DNA of 64,000 nucleotides, taken from contig NZ_OZ032150.1 in NCBI RefSeq assembly GCF_964026445.1, positions 1,302,001-1,366,000 of the forward strand, read 5' to 3'. Below are positions 8,945 through 19,170 of this stretch, piece by piece. The DNA comes from Rickettsia endosymbiont of Cantharis rufa. Its GTDB lineage: Bacteria > Pseudomonadota > Alphaproteobacteria > Rickettsiales > Rickettsiaceae. The notes beneath the pieces are model-generated. The model was not told the origin of the DNA. It saw nothing but the letters and a program-made list of their open reading frames with translations, and searched no databases. A program made the position numbers and the translations under genes. Within the stretch, counting starts at the first letter, position 1. The number at the start of each line of letters is the position of its first letter.

Positions 8945-11362
8945 TTATAATGTTTTAACTGCTTCATAAAATATAGGTAACCATTTATCCGGATCATTAC
9001 CGTATTTCTCTCTAATTTGATCGAGCAATATTACAGTCTCAACTCTGCCGGATAAAACACTAATTATATTATTCATGCCGTCTAAGTTAACTTTGGCAAC
9101 CACGGCATCTATTCCTTGTTTTATTAAGAAATAACGTGTAGTAGGGTCGGTAGTTTTAATTAAAATATATTCTCGCTGACTTAACATAAATGCACTACGA
9201 TAAATATCTGTAGCTTTCAAATTAGGTAAAAAAATCTGCGTAGCTGTTTGCTGAATTAATGTATCGCTAATTCTACTCTTAGCTGCATCTTCAACGCTCT
9301 GTGTAGCAAATATAACAAAAGTATTTAATTTTCTCAACACTTTTAACCAATCTTTGATCTTAGGTGCAAATACCGGATTATCGATTAAGGCCCATGCTTC
9401 ATCAAGCACTATCATAGTTTTCTGCCCATCTAAAGAGATATTAATACGATGGAACACATATAATAATACCGGTGCAAGGCTTATAGGATCTTTAAGTAAT
9501 TCAGTCATATCAAAACCGAATACCCTTGCTTTTTGTAAATCAATATCATCTATTTCATTGTCAAATATCTTAGCGTGCGAACCTTTACCGACCCACATTG
9601 CAATCCTGCTTGCCAAACTATTTGGTGTATCAATACCAAGAAATGCTATAACATTACTGAGTCTCCTGTCTTTTCTTTCTAATCTAAAATTACCGCTTAT
9701 TGCTTGAGATAAGATCTTATTATCTTGTGCAGTTAAACTTTCGCCGTTAGAAGTTACAAGCACGCGAAGCCACTCTAAAATAAACGTTCTATTCTCACTA
9801 GTATCTTCAAGCTGCAAAGGGTTAAAGTTACATTTTAAACCCGGATCAATTACTGTATAAACTCCGTTTAAAGCACGTATAAATATTTCTGCTCCTCGAT
9901 CTTTATCAAAAAAGAACATACGAGGTTTGAATTTTTGTGCTTCAGCACATAAGAAATTCATAAGAACTGTTTTACCAGCACCTGTTGGACCAATAATTAG
10001 AGTATGTCCAACATCCCTCACATGGAAATTAAAATAAAACGGTGTACCTGAAGTAGTATCAAGTACTGTGACATATTCTCCCCAATGGTTATCTTTAATT
10101 TTACCGAGTGGATAATTATGGTGCGATGCAAAGCTAGCCATATTTAATGTATTGATAGTAGATTTACGTACTATATAATCCATATTTCCGGGCAGTTGTC
10201 CCCAGTAGCTAGGTTCCATGTTGACTTTTTCTCTAACCGGCTGAATTCCTGAATTAGAAAGCTCAACTGCTGCCATTGATAATATATCTTCTAAAGCTTT
10301 AATATTATTTGCGGAACATAAGAGCGATAAATGATGCTCACCGAAACCGATATCGCCGCTAGTAGCCATATCAAGGGCCGTATTGATTTCAGCAATTTGT
10401 GAAGTAGCCTTGTCACCGGATTGTATCATTCTATTTTGCTGTAATTGCATTTTACCAATCGCTACGGTTCTATTAGCAAAGACAAAGCTTTGAGTCATGA
10501 CAAATTCAAAAGGCATTTGCAGGAATCCGTCAAAAATTCCTGCTGAAGTATTAGGACCGTATTCAAGTATACTGATCATTCCAGCATATTTCTTGCCAAG
10601 TGGACTTCTTGCTTCAATAGTACGAGAATCAAAAAATAAGCGATGGGTTGGTAAATATTCATCAATAGTACCACGCGGTAATGATATAGGTCCGGGTGAG
10701 TCGCCACAATTAACTAAAGATGAAAGGAATTCTAAAATTTCACAATAACTACCTGATGGCGTTTGACGAACTCCAAGTAATCTTGCTCCGTAACTTCTTA
10801 ATGTATTAACCACTCTAGTTGACATTTCTTGAAGATTTTCTTTCATCTCCTTCATGTCATTTTCCCAAGCGGTTTTATTAGATTTTTGTCTAATCTTCTT
10901 TAGAAAATACTCAACTATAGCAGCACCGCCGGTATCGGGCTTATATAAAATACTAACATATAATTCATTAAAAAACGACCTGGAGCCCGCATGTTTCTTA
11001 CGCCATTCTGCACCTAAATAAGTAATAAAATCATTAGGGACTTTTACGGTAGGATCATAAGTAAATTCCGTATCGTCAAATATCACTGCTTTACGTCTTC
11101 TAATAGTATGGAAATACATAATGATATTTCCCGAAGCCATATTTTTAAGTAAGGCATTTCTGATATTCTTTTTAATGTCTAGATCTTCATCATCCGCAGT
11201 TTCAAAAGAAAAGCCGTTTATTTTAATGACTTGCAATAATGAATTATCTTTGGTTAAAATAGTATTACTATCCCAGTGACATTTATAAGGAATAAAATGC
11301 GAAGTGGGTCTTTCTTGTTTAGACCTTAATTCTTTAGCTGCTCTAGTTCTAAATAACTTCAT
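8945..11362 (-). CDS. rvhB4a: VirB4-family type IV secretion ATPase
   Basis: 805 residues, the usual VirB4 length. VirB4 is the inner-membrane-associated ATPase that powers type IV apparatus assembly and substrate transfer. Walker A (GPTGAGKT) lies near residues 457-464 and Walker B (MIVLDEAWALI) near 647-657, followed by the VirB4 block FATQSVEDA. It lies between rvhB3 and the rvhB6 tandem array, as in the known rickettsial rvh cluster. Rickettsiae carry a second divergent VirB4 elsewhere; intact Walker motifs next to rvhB3 fit the catalytic copy rvhB4a. Confidence 0.95.
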   Translation of the reverse strand: MKLFRTRAAKELRSKQERPTSHFIPYKCHWDSNTILTKDNSLLQVIKINGFSFETADDEDLDIKKNIRNALLKNMASGNIIMYFHTIRRRKAVIFDDTEFTYDPTVKVPNDFITYLGAEWRKKHAGSRSFFNELYVSILYKPDTGGAAIVEYFLKKIRQKSNKTAWENDMKEMKENLQEMSTRVVNTLRSYGARLLGVRQTPSGSYCEILEFLSSLVNCGDSPGPISLPRGTIDEYLPTHRLFFDSRTIEARSPLGKKYAGMISILEYGPNTSAGIFDGFLQMPFEFVMTQSFVFANRTVAIGKMQLQQNRMIQSGDKATSQIAEINTALDMATSGDIGFGEHHLSLLCSANNIKALEDILSMAAVELSNSGIQPVREKVNMEPSYWGQLPGNMDYIVRKSTINTLNMASFASHHNYPLGKIKDNHWGEYVTVLDTTSGTPFYFNFHVRDVGHTLIIGPTGAGKTVLMNFLCAEAQKFKPRMFFFDKDRGAEIFIRALNGVYTVIDPGLKCNFNPLQLEDTSENRTFILEWLRVLVTSNGESLTAQDNKILSQAISGNFRLERKDRRLSNVIAFLGIDTPNSLASRIAMWVGKGSHAKIFDNEIDDIDLQKARVFGFDMTELLKDPISLAPVLLYVFHRINISLDGQKTMIVLDEAWALIDNPVFAPKIKDWLKVLRKLNTFVIFATQSVEDAAKSRISDTLIQQTATQIFLPNLKATDIYRSAFMLSQREYILIKTTDPTTRYFLIKQGIDAVVAKVNLDGMNNIISVLSGRVETVILLDQIREKYGNDPDKWLPIFYEAVKTL

Positions 11363-11398
11363 TACCTCACCTGATTTAACTATTTTGATTTATTAAAT

Positions 11399-11501
11399 GT
11401 CATTGCGAGGAGAGGCGAAGCCTCGACGTGGCAATCTCATGAAATAATAACAAACTACTAAAATTGCTTCGTCAAAACTTACAGTTTTTCCCCGCAATGA
11501 C
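11399..11501. repeat. Rickettsia palindromic element
   Basis: 103-bp GTCATTGCGAGG...CCGCAATGAC inverted repeat between rvhB3 and rvhB4a, with a scrambled inner part (the GCTTCGTC block lies in the right half). Confidence 0.7.
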
Positions 11502-11534
11502 GACTTGGTATCCACGCGGGAATGAATAACAAAC

Positions 11535-11822
11535 TCAAATATTATACGAATTTGCTCCATAGTAAAATTTATTAGGACATTGGCTAGTTCTTGACATTTT
11601 ATTTAAATATAGCTCTATGAATCTCGGTTCTTTAAAACATATAATATAAGCTACCAAATGCAAAGCAGCCGCAATGAATAAAATCATAATACCGTTATTC
11701 CAAATAAATACTATCATCGTCATTATCATATTTAATGCAGCAAACTTAATACTTACTCCAAATATCATCGGTGGTCTAGTTAACCCTACAAATAAAAGAT
11801 CGGATGCTAGTGCTCCTGCCAT
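11535..11822 (-). CDS. rvhB3: VirB3 type IV secretion protein
   Basis: 95 residues. VirB3 is a small inner-membrane protein that works with VirB4 and is usually encoded just before it, as here. A short N-terminus with the VirB3-like L.VGLTRPPM.FGV block (about 10-24) is followed by two hydrophobic segments (about 27-42 and 44-62) and a C-terminal F.EP.F motif. It starts 11 bases after the argB-like gene. Confidence 0.9.
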   Translation of the reverse strand: MAGALASDLLFVGLTRPPMIFGVSIKFAALNMIMTMIVFIWNNGIMILFIAAALHLVAYIICFKEPRFIELYLNKMSRTSQCPNKFYYGANSYNI

Positions 11823-11833
11823 AAAAAACCTCT

Positions 11834-12757
11834 TTAGTTTATATTTATATCAAACATAGTTGATAGTATTGAATTCGGTACTTCACTATTTACAAAATGT
11901 ACGTAACTGTTATTATTTTCAAGCGCATTAACTGCTATCTTAATTAATTCTTCTTCGATAAAATTATTACTATCACCCAACATTGATTTCAATAAGTTAA
12001 TATCTCGTATTTTTATATTATACGGAAACGTCTCAGATACCTGTAATATCTCATATGGAAATATTAAATGTTCCGCACTTAATGCAGAAGCAATTGTTGC
12101 TACCGTTAAGTTAACATTTAATAAATGTGTTTTCTCCTGATCGTCGCTCGCAAATGGTGCTATTACAGGTATAATATTATTATCTTCAAAATTTAATAAA
12201 ATTTCCGGGTTAATGATAATAGGCTCGCTTAAAAAACCAATATTTATAACATCATTATTTACAATTTTTCGGTGAGATAATTTTGACTTTTTTGCTTGCA
12301 GTAAATTGACATCCTTACCTGAAATACCAATTGCATAACAACCTACACTACTTAATTTTGTTACTATGAGCTTGTTAACGTAACTGGATAAAATTTCCAT
12401 AATAATAGGATTATTTAGGGAACTATAGTCGCTTATTTTACTAATTTTTTGACTAAAATTTTCATCTATTTGTGATATTAAAGACGAACTTCGTAAATCA
12501 ATATGATCATGTACTATATATATTTTAGCACCGCACATCTCAAGCAATCTAACAGATTCAATAAAAGCCGTAAATAATTTATCGTCAATAATAATAGTAG
12601 CAGGTAATTTTAGAACTATTGCTTGATTCTTTAACTCACTACTACACTTTATTATATTCTTAATTATAGCAATGTTATTTAATGAAGAAATACTATCTAC
12701 CTCTTTACCTTTGAGGTTTGATGCATTTTGCCAAACTAGCTTTAAGTTCTCTTGCAC
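11834..12757 (-). CDS. Acetylglutamate kinase-like (amino acid kinase fold) protein, divergent
   Basis: 307 residues resembling the amino acid kinase family that includes ArgB. The N-terminal block [14 protein letters not shown]...[19 protein letters not shown] aligns with the ArgB pattern of K.GG followed by VVHGGG. However, the glycine-rich nucleotide and substrate loops are replaced (KLPAT and HDH), so ordinary kinase chemistry is doubtful. Rickettsiae lack an arginine pathway, which also argues against acetylglutamate kinase activity. The start lies inside engB with a 53-base overlap, and rvhB3 follows 11 bases later. Function unknown; the family call is moderately sure. Confidence 0.6.
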   Translation of the reverse strand: MQENLKLVWQNASNLKGKEVDSISSLNNIAIIKNIIKCSSELKNQAIVLKLPATIIIDDKLFTAFIESVRLLEMCGAKIYIVHDHIDLRSSSLISQIDENFSQKISKISDYSSLNNPIIMEILSSYVNKLIVTKLSSVGCYAIGISGKDVNLLQAKKSKLSHRKIVNNDVINIGFLSEPIIINPEILLNFEDNNIIPVIAPFASDDQEKTHLLNVNLTVATIASALSAEHLIFPYEILQVSETFPYNIKIRDINLLKSMLGDSNNFIEEELIKIAVNALENNNSYVHFVNSEVPNSILSTMFDININ

Positions 12758-13343
12758 CTTCTTTACTCCTACTACTTACATACATAACATTACATGAGTA
12801 GTTTAAAGTTGCAAGAAAATTCTGTGCTTCGTCGTTAAGGTTTTTGCGATCCGTAACTTTATCGTATTTTGTGAAAATAATTTGAAATTCTCTTTTATTT
12901 GCAAGTAATAGCTCAGCTACTTTCTTATCGTTTTCTTTTATACCCCTTCTTGAATCAATCAATAAGTTAACTAACCTTAAATTATGGCTATTTTGTAAAT
13001 AATAGCTAATTAATACTTCCCACTGCTCTTTGACTGATATAGGAACATTAGCAAAACCATAGCCGGGAAGATCAACTATAATAAGTTTATCTGCAAGGTT
13101 AAAGAAATTGATTTGCCTAGTACGCCCTGGAGTATTGGAAACTTTAGCAAGATTTTTATTATTACATATCGCGTTTATTAGACTTGATTTGCCGACATTT
13201 GACTTACCGACAAAAGCAATTTCCAGTAATGAAGAATTGGGGATTTGGCTTATATTCATAGCACCAGCTACAAATTTAGCTTCATGACGAAAAAGCTTGC
13301 TGCCATCAGTCAATTTTGTAGGCACTATTTTCTGAGTAGTCAT
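12705..13343 (-). CDS. engB: Ribosome biogenesis GTP-binding protein EngB/YsxC
   Basis: 212 residues. EngB is a small essential GTPase for assembly of the large ribosomal subunit. The G1 P-loop GKSNVGKS (residues 46-53), G3 DLPGYG (about 93-98) and G4 TKYD (about 139-142) are all intact. The conserved [12 protein letters not shown] switch block is present. Length matches the family. The 3' end overlaps the argB-like gene by 53 bases. Confidence 0.96.
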   Translation of the reverse strand: MTTQKIVPTKLTDGSKLFRHEAKFVAGAMNISQIPNSSLLEIAFVGKSNVGKSSLINAICNNKNLAKVSNTPGRTRQINFFNLADKLIIVDLPGYGFANVPISVKEQWEVLISYYLQNSHNLRLVNLLIDSRRGIKENDKKVAELLLANKREFQIIFTKYDKVTDRKNLNDEAQNFLATLNYSCNVMYVSSRSKEGARELKASLAKCIKPQR

Positions 13344-13473
13344 AATTTTTTAGATTTGATAAATTTACAGGTATTGTGTAATCATTGCAGGAAGAATTAG
13401 GCGTTGTTGTATGGCTCGAAAAACCTGTGCGATGTCATCCCCGCGAGGCATTGTTGCGTGGACCGGTTTTCTC

Positions 13474-13592
13474 GTCATTGCGAGAAGAATTACGCAGTAA
13501 TTCAACGAAGCAATCCAGTTAAAAATTCTGTAAGTCAGAATTTTTTTAATTATTTTTCTGGATTGCCGCGTCGCTTCGCTCCTCGCAATGAC
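13474..13592. repeat. Rickettsia palindromic element, 119 bp
   Basis: Near-identical twin of the element at 8771-8889, in the space between initiator tRNA-Met and engB. The rest of 13344-13712 holds only short pieces of related repeats and no gene; short reading frames there come from the repeat. Confidence 0.82.
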
Positions 13593-13712
13593 GGTTCGGG
13601 TATTCACACAACAATACCTCACCGCGAAGGCGGGAATGGCATAAATAAGCCATGCGACAACATCGCTAAAAGTGGAAATCCTCAGAAAATAGCTTACTGA
13701 AAATATAAAATA

Positions 13713-13789
<77 letters not shown>

Positions 13790-13882
13790 ATAATTGAGAA
13801 TTAATGACTTTGTCCGCATTATATCGTGACTTACTCACTACTATACGAACATCGCTAATGCCATTCTCGCGAAAGCGAAAAT

Positions 13883-14119
13883 CTAGCTAGCTTCTTTTTT
13901 GTTACCAAAAGAAAGACCTGAGAATCTTTTGTTGAAATCACTAACACTTTTGTTCGATTGATTTACTACATTTCCGGAATCTTTATTCCATGCCGAATGC
14001 TTTCTAAAATCAACGTCCATTAAAATTTCACCTGTAGGATGAGTAGACATTGTTTCAAAAACATCGCTTCCTACTTTAATCAAAAACTTTTTATATTCTG
14101 GATGTATACCGCTTTTCAT
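13883..14119 (-). CDS. rpmE: 50S ribosomal protein L31
   Basis: 78 residues. Begins MKSGIHPEYKKF, the L31 signature, with the STHPTGEI.MDVDFRKHSAW block. The zinc-binding Cys residues of the C+ form are absent, so this is the zinc-free type. The start overlaps the rpmB stop by 4 bases (ATGA), so the two are coupled. Confidence 0.95.
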   Translation of the reverse strand: MKSGIHPEYKKFLIKVGSDVFETMSTHPTGEILMDVDFRKHSAWNKDSGNVVNQSNKSVSDFNKRFSGLSFGNKKEAS

Positions 14120-14409
14120 GATGATTTCGCCATTTTAGTCTGAATTATTTTTTTCTTAATAGCTCTAGCCGTATTAGATAAAACATTATCATTGGCTTTT
14201 AGAATATATGCATCAAACCCGCCAGCTTTTTCAACAGAACTAATACATTTAGCATTAACTGATAATCTATATCCTTCAGCCGTTATATCACTTGTAAACT
14301 TAACAGACCTTAAATTAGGCTCAAAACGTCTTCTAGTTTTACGCTGAGAATGTGACACATTATTGCCGTATAAAACACCCACACCTGTGAGTTCGCACTT
14401 ACGAGACAT
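14116..14409 (-). CDS. rpmB: 50S ribosomal protein L28
   Basis: 97 residues. N-terminal MSRKCELTGVGVLYGNNVSHS and KTRRRFEPNL are diagnostic of bacterial L28. It is directly coupled to rpmE. The spacing from the small membrane gene upstream is 77 bases. Confidence 0.96.
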   Translation of the reverse strand: MSRKCELTGVGVLYGNNVSHSQRKTRRRFEPNLRSVKFTSDITAEGYRLSVNAKCISSVEKAGGFDAYILKANDNVLSNTARAIKKKIIQTKMAKSS

Positions 14410-14486
14410 AAGCTAAATACCTTAAAACTTATAAATACACAATAGACAAAAATATAAAGTAATACTACCATAGTGTCAAGAGTTAA

Positions 14487-14747
14487 TTATGGTCCATTTA
14501 ATGAAGAAACAAAGATAGGTACTATGTATTTATACGCGAAATAGGCAAAGACCAAACCTAAAATAGTTCCAATAGCTACTATACGGAATTTTGCAGGACT
14601 AAAAATTAAAATAACTATTCCAAGAATAATTACTACTTTTATTATATCATCTGCCGTATAAGCGCTAGTATTTATAGCATAAACATTTAGATTTATACCT
14701 AAAAACACTATTGCAAATAATAAATCTCTTAACATTTTATACCTCAA
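14487..14747 (-). CDS. Small membrane protein with signal peptide and two helices
   Basis: 86 residues, not recognised. A signal peptide with a likely cleavage after VYA (about residue 24) precedes a first membrane helix (about 34-48), a short basic loop (SPAKFRI) and a second helix (about 54-75). This hairpin resembles a VirB2-type pilin in layout and size, but no family motif proves it. It lies 28 bases after mlaF and 2.7 kb upstream of rvhB3 on the same strand. Treat as hypothetical. Confidence 0.7.
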   Translation of the reverse strand: MRYKMLRDLLFAIVFLGINLNVYAINTSAYTADDIIKVVIILGIVILIFSPAKFRIVAIGTILGLVFAYFAYKYIVPIFVSSLNGP

Positions 14748-14775
14748 TAATGCGAATTTAGAATAGATTCTTATC

Positions 14776-15537
14776 CTAATTAAAATCTATAGGACCGGTA
14801 GTTAATCCATTTATAAATTGTTTTAAATAAGGATTATCACTATTACGCATTTCATCTTTATTGCCGTACCATTTAATTTTTCCTTGATAAATCATAGCTA
14901 CTTCTTTAGCTATTTTTTCGGCACTAATCATATCATGAGTTATAGTAATCGTAGTTGCTCCAAGCTCTTCTTGGATTTTTATAATTAACTCATTAATAAC
15001 ATTTGCCATTATGGGATCAAGCCCTGTTGTCGGCTCATCAAGGAATAAAATCGACGGCGTGCTACAAATTGCTCTAGCAAGAGCTACTCTTTTTTGCATT
15101 CCTCCCGACAATTCCGATGGGTAAAGATCGAGTATTCTAGTGGATAAACCTACGGAATTAAGCTTTGCACCGGCAAGGTCGTTTTTTTCTTTCTTAGATA
15201 ATTTTTTAGTCGCAAAAGTAATATTATCACGTACATTTAAGGAGTCAAATAATGCTCCGCCTTGGAATAAAAAGCCTATACCGTCCATAACCTCAAATTT
15301 TTGTTTACTTGAGATATTTTGGATTTCTGCATTATCAATAAAAATTTTACCTTTATCAGGTTTAATCAATCCTACTATATTTTTTATTAGAACTGATTTA
15401 CCGCTACCGGAACCACCTAAAATAACTAATGAACTGCCTTTTTTTACATCCAAATCTATTCCGTCTAACACCTTATGATTAGCAAAAGATTTATATAATG
15501 ACCGAATTTTAATCTTAAATTCTTCCTTTGTTGCCAT
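14776..15537 (-). CDS. mlaF: Mla-type phospholipid ABC transporter ATP-binding protein
   Basis: 253 residues. Energises retrograde or anterograde phospholipid movement between inner and outer membranes together with MlaE. Walker A GGSGSGKS (about 34-41), ABC signature LSGGMQKR (about 142-149) and Walker [14 protein letters not shown] are present. The gene follows mlaE by 2 bases, so the pair is cotranscribed. No mlaD or mlaB is adjacent. Confidence 0.93.
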   Translation of the reverse strand: MATKEEFKIKIRSLYKSFANHKVLDGIDLDVKKGSSLVILGGSGSGKSVLIKNIVGLIKPDKGKIFIDNAEIQNISSKQKFEVMDGIGFLFQGGALFDSLNVRDNITFATKKLSKKEKNDLAGAKLNSVGLSTRILDLYPSELSGGMQKRVALARAICSTPSILFLDEPTTGLDPIMANVINELIIKIQEELGATTITITHDMISAEKIAKEVAMIYQGKIKWYGNKDEMRNSDNPYLKQFINGLTTGPIDFN

Positions 15538-15539
15538 AT

Positions 15540-16319
15540 TTACACTTTGAAAAATAATTCGGTTATTAAATAATTGCTTATTAAGATAAGGATAGAAGAA
15601 TTTACTACTGCCGAGGTAGTGGCTCTTCCGACTCCCTTAGCTCCTTTATCTGAATAATAGCCACTATAGCAACTTATTATAGAAATAATAAACCCAAAAA
15701 CTCCTGCTTTAACAAGACCAGAAATTACGTCAATCGGCTCTAAATACTGAAAAGTACTGGTTAAATAAGCCGCACTATTAAAATCAAGTTTATATACCCC
15801 TACCAAATAACCACCCATAACACCTATTACATCACCGATTAAAACAAGGCAAGGCATTGTAATAATGGCAGCTATTACTCTTGGGAAAACTAAATATTTA
15901 ATAGGATCGGTAGATAAAGTGTATAAAGCATCTACCTGCTCCGTTACTCTCATTGTTGCTATTTCTGCGGCAATCGATGCTCCTACTCGTCCTGCTACCA
16001 TTAATCCGGCCAAGACAGGTCCAAGCTCTCTAGTCAGCGATAATACTACTACCGTTGCAATAGAACTTTCAGCCGAAAAACGGGAAAATCCGGTATAGCT
16101 TTGCAGAGCAAGTACCGCACCTGAGAAAAAAGTCGTCATAGCGACAACCGGTAAAGAGTAAAATCCGATAAATAATAATTGTCGAATGATTAAACTCAAA
16201 TATAAGGGCGGTCTTACAATACTACTAATAGCAGCAAAGCTAAATAAAGAAAAACTACCTACATTTTGTGCTATTTTTATGATACGTTTACCGACTGAAT
16301 TAGCTATATTTAATAACAT
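15540..16319 (-). CDS. mlaE: Mla-type ABC transporter permease
   Basis: About 259 residues from the ATG at 16319. A longer frame to 16364 exists, but it reaches almost to a palindromic repeat and adds residues unlike the family. The MlaE/DUF140 block ELGPVLAGLMVAGRVGASIAAE.ATMRVTEQVDAL (about 105-140) is diagnostic, with several membrane helices around it. It partners MlaF, encoded 2 bases downstream. Confidence 0.92.
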   Translation of the reverse strand: MLLNIANSVGKRIIKIAQNVGSFSLFSFAAISSIVRPPLYLSLIIRQLLFIGFYSLPVVAMTTFFSGAVLALQSYTGFSRFSAESSIATVVVLSLTRELGPVLAGLMVAGRVGASIAAEIATMRVTEQVDALYTLSTDPIKYLVFPRVIAAIITMPCLVLIGDVIGVMGGYLVGVYKLDFNSAAYLTSTFQYLEPIDVISGLVKAGVFGFIISIISCYSGYYSDKGAKGVGRATTSAVVNSSILILISNYLITELFFKV

Positions 16320-16359
16320 TTGTGTATATTTTTTATTATATGTTAGTGGGTACCTAATA

Positions 16360-16450
16360 GTCATTACGAGGAAAAATTAAAAATTTTTACGAGGCAATCT
16401 CGTACCAAAATTCTGAGATTTCCACGCTCCTTTCAGTCGCTCGCAATGAC
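16360..16450. repeat. Rickettsia palindromic element
   Basis: 91-bp GTCATTACGAGG...CTCGCAATGAC inverted repeat that ends two bases before the alr stop codon and may serve as the alr 3' end. Confidence 0.75.
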
Positions 16451-16452
16451 GC

Positions 16453-17517
16453 TTACTTATACACTCTCTTATATCTATTACCAAGGCTAGTCAATACCTC
16501 ATACCCGATAGTACCTATAATACTCGCTATCTTATCGGGCGTGCAATAATTTCCGATAATTTCCACTTCCTGCCCTAGAAAAATATCGGGCGGTGGTAGA
16601 TCGGTAACATCGATATTTATTAAATCCATCGATACTCGCCCTACTATAGGAACGCTGTAACCGTTAATAAATACTTCGCCTTGATTGCTAAAATTACGAC
16701 TAAACCCATCGGCATAACCAAGCGGTAACGTTGCAATGATACTATCACGCTTAGTTGTAAAAGTCATATTATAACCGACGTGGCTATCTAGTGTCAAATT
16801 CTGTAAGTGAATTATAGGGGCTTTTAAGATTACAGGGTTGTGTGTTAAAGGATTTAGCCCATACAAAGCAGCCCCCGGTCTTGCTAAATCAAAATGGTAA
16901 TCCTGTCCTAAAAATATACCGCCGGAATTAGCAAGGCTTGCTTTGACGTTTGGAAAATATTGTAAATAAGCTTTAAATCTGTTTAATTGTTCTAGATTAT
17001 AAGGATTATCTATTTCTTCGGATATAGCTAGATGGCTTATAATATATTGTAAATCTAACCCTTTTAACAAATCACGATCATTAATTAGCTGCTCTATTTC
17101 ATTACGAGTTAATCCAAGACGATTAATCCCAGTATTAAAATGTAAATAACAAGGCAGTAATCTATTTTTCAAATTGCTAAATTTTTGCCAAATTTCTATT
17201 TGTTTTAAGTTATTTAGAACAGGTGTTACATTATATTCTATAAGCTCTAAAGCGTCATATTCAAAAACTCCGTTAAGAACTAAAATATTAACATCTACTC
17301 CTAAAGCTTTGCGTAAATACGCTCCTTCTTCACTTGAGGCTACAAAAAAATGCCGACAATTTTCTTCTATCAAAGCTTTAGAAATTTGTACTGCCCCAAG
17401 ACCGTAACCGTCAGCTTTAACGGCAGCACCGACTGGTGAGGTTTTGCAAATATCTTTTAACAAACGATAGTTAGCTTTTATTGTAGATAGATTTATTTCT
17501 AGAGTACACAAGCTCAT
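16453..17517 (-). CDS. alr: Alanine racemase
   Basis: 354 residues. Interconverts L- and D-alanine for peptidoglycan, using pyridoxal phosphate. The PLP lysine is K34 in [12 protein letters not shown] and the second catalytic base is Y249 in [18 protein letters not shown] follows. Length is normal. It overlaps the end of prs by 4 bases, so translation is coupled to a gene whose frame is broken, and alr expression may depend on reinitiation. Confidence 0.95.
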   Translation of the reverse strand: MSLCTLEINLSTIKANYRLLKDICKTSPVGAAVKADGYGLGAVQISKALIEENCRHFFVASSEEGAYLRKALGVDVNILVLNGVFEYDALELIEYNVTPVLNNLKQIEIWQKFSNLKNRLLPCYLHFNTGINRLGLTRNEIEQLINDRDLLKGLDLQYIISHLAISEEIDNPYNLEQLNRFKAYLQYFPNVKASLANSGGIFLGQDYHFDLARPGAALYGLNPLTHNPVILKAPIIHLQNLTLDSHVGYNMTFTTKRDSIIATLPLGYADGFSRNFSNQGEVFINGYSVPIVGRVSMDLINIDVTDLPPPDIFLGQEVEIIGNYCTPDKIASIIGTIGYEVLTSLGNRYKRVYK

Positions 17518-18382
17518 AGTATATTTCTTAACTCTTTTACGATGATAGGCAACGCGGGTATTATATGAAATTTTGTAGATAAGTCACCTACTTCTATAGT
17601 ATCGGTAACAAAAATATTATCTATCGCCGAATTTTCAATTTTATCTTTAGAACCGACAGAGAGCACTGCATGAGCTATAAAAGCACTAACCGCTAAAGCC
17701 GAATATTCTTTTAAAAACCTCGCTGCTTTTACTATTGTTTCGCCGCTATCTATAATATCATCAATTAATATGCAATTTTTTCCCTGGGCTTTATCGCTTA
17801 TTTCTATCATCTCGCAATTATTATTTTTATCCCTTTTTTTGTTTATATAAGCTGAATCTATATTCAGTAAATTACTAATTTTTTGTACACGGTTAATACT
17901 TCCTTTATCAGGCGCAACTATGAAAGAGTTGCTATAAGTTCTTAAAAACGGGATATATAAATTTATAGGTTCAAGATTAGAAACAGGGATATTAAAAAAT
18001 TTCTCTATTTTATCGGAGTGCAAATCAATAGTAATTATATGGTTTACTCCGAGCTTATCCAAAAAATCAGCTATTAACCTAGCAGGAATTGTGGACTGAT
18101 TATCCTGCCTTGCATAACCGAAATAAGGCATTATCAATATTATTCGATTTACTCCCGCTTTTTTTCTGCATCTAATAGCAAGAACAGCTCAATTAAGCGA
18201 TCATTAACGGGTTTTGATGTGGATTGTACTATGATTACTTCTTCATTATAAAACGATTCTTGAATTTCTACTTTTATTTCGGAATCATTGAAATAGGTAA
18301 TTTTCGGCTCAAATTTAATATTTAATGCTATAGCTAAACGAGATGCGAGTAACTTATTACTACTGCCTGCTAGGATTTTCAT
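17514..18382 (-). pseudogene. prs: Ribose-phosphate pyrophosphokinase, split by a frameshift in a poly(A) run
   Basis: Makes PRPP from ribose 5-phosphate and ATP. The 5' part (18149-18382, 77 residues) carries FNDSEIKVEIQESF and STSKPVNDRLIELF. The 3' part (17514 to about 18150) carries PYFGYARQDNQ, the regulatory-flexible loop KKRDKNNN and the PRPP loop ILIDDIIDSGET. The frames meet at seven A residues near 18160; an eighth A would join DAEKK to AGVNRIILIMPYFGYARQD, giving about 290 residues against 315 in E. coli. All other motifs are intact, so this is a recent lesion, a sequencing error, or a gene rescued by slippage. Confidence 0.85.
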
Positions 18383-18403
18383 AGAGGTAATATTAATGTT
18401 TCT

Positions 18404-18504
18404 TATGTCATTCCCGCGTAGGCGGAAATCCAGGGTAAAGCGAGATAAATCGAGCTTTTAAAAGGCTTTAAAGTACTAGATTCCCGCCTACGCGGGAATG
18501 ACAT
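18404..18504. repeat. Rickettsia palindromic element (atgtcattcccgcg family)
   Basis: 101-bp inverted repeat with ends ATGTCATTCCCGCGTAGGCG and CGCCTACGCGGGAATGACAT, just upstream of prs. A second RPE family, distinct from the GTCATTGCGAG type. Confidence 0.82.
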
Positions 18505-18547
18505 AAACCATTTTTTAAGAACTATGCAATGGTTATAAACCCCGAAT

Positions 18548-19147
18548 TTAAGAACGACTTTCTAATTTTTGTATTAGTGCCTCAAAACCTTGATTTTTTA
18601 AAGTATCAGTAAACTCGTCTTGTTGAGCTCCAATAAGGCTTACTCCTTCCGTAATTATATCAGAAACTTTAAAAAAATCTTTTCCGCTTCCTTTCATTTC
18701 ACGTACAAGATATTCTACTTTAATAGAGTCTTGCTCTTTATTACTAATGATATTCATAGCAACCATGAAATCGGTTGAGCTTAAAGTACGAACTCCTACT
18801 ATTTTAGGCTGTTCGCCTTTATAATCTTTTATTAAGTCAGTATAAGATTTAGTAATATATTTAGAGTAAACTTTGATGAATTCCTGAACTTGCCCGCCTG
18901 ATAAAGTTTTTATCCCATTTCTGCCTAACGTATATTTAGCCATCCAATCAAAATCTAGGTTCTGAGACATTAATTCACGTGCTTTAGCAATCTTTACTCT
19001 CTCAGATAGTTTACTATCGTTTAATATACTAGAAGCTTCATTTACTAAATTAGTAACGTAACCATTCAAACCGGCAGGCACTTTCTCATTAGAATAAGCT
19101 GAAAATGTTATAACTAATAGAAATAAGCCTGTAATAATTTTTTGCAT
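18548..19147 (-). CDS. mlaC: MlaC-type periplasmic phospholipid-binding protein
   Basis: 199 residues. MlaC ferries phospholipid across the periplasm between MlaA and the MlaFED complex. A signal peptide (about 1-19) precedes the Ttg2/MlaC domain, with DFDWMAKYTLGRNGIKTLS...FIKVYSKYITKSYTDLI as the typical block. It follows mlaA by 23 bases. Confidence 0.92.
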   Translation of the reverse strand: MQKIITGLFLLVITFSAYSNEKVPAGLNGYVTNLVNEASSILNDSKLSERVKIAKARELMSQNLDFDWMAKYTLGRNGIKTLSGGQVQEFIKVYSKYITKSYTDLIKDYKGEQPKIVGVRTLSSTDFMVAMNIISNKEQDSIKVEYLVREMKGSGKDFFKVSDIITEGVSLIGAQQDEFTDTLKNQGFEALIQKLESRS

Positions 19148-19170
19148 ATAGCACTCCTTTAAGTTAATTT

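Noticed and set aside
8737..8997. 86-residue frame between rvhB4a and rvhB6a
   Set aside because: It lies mostly over a palindromic element and the end of rvhB4a; no family features.
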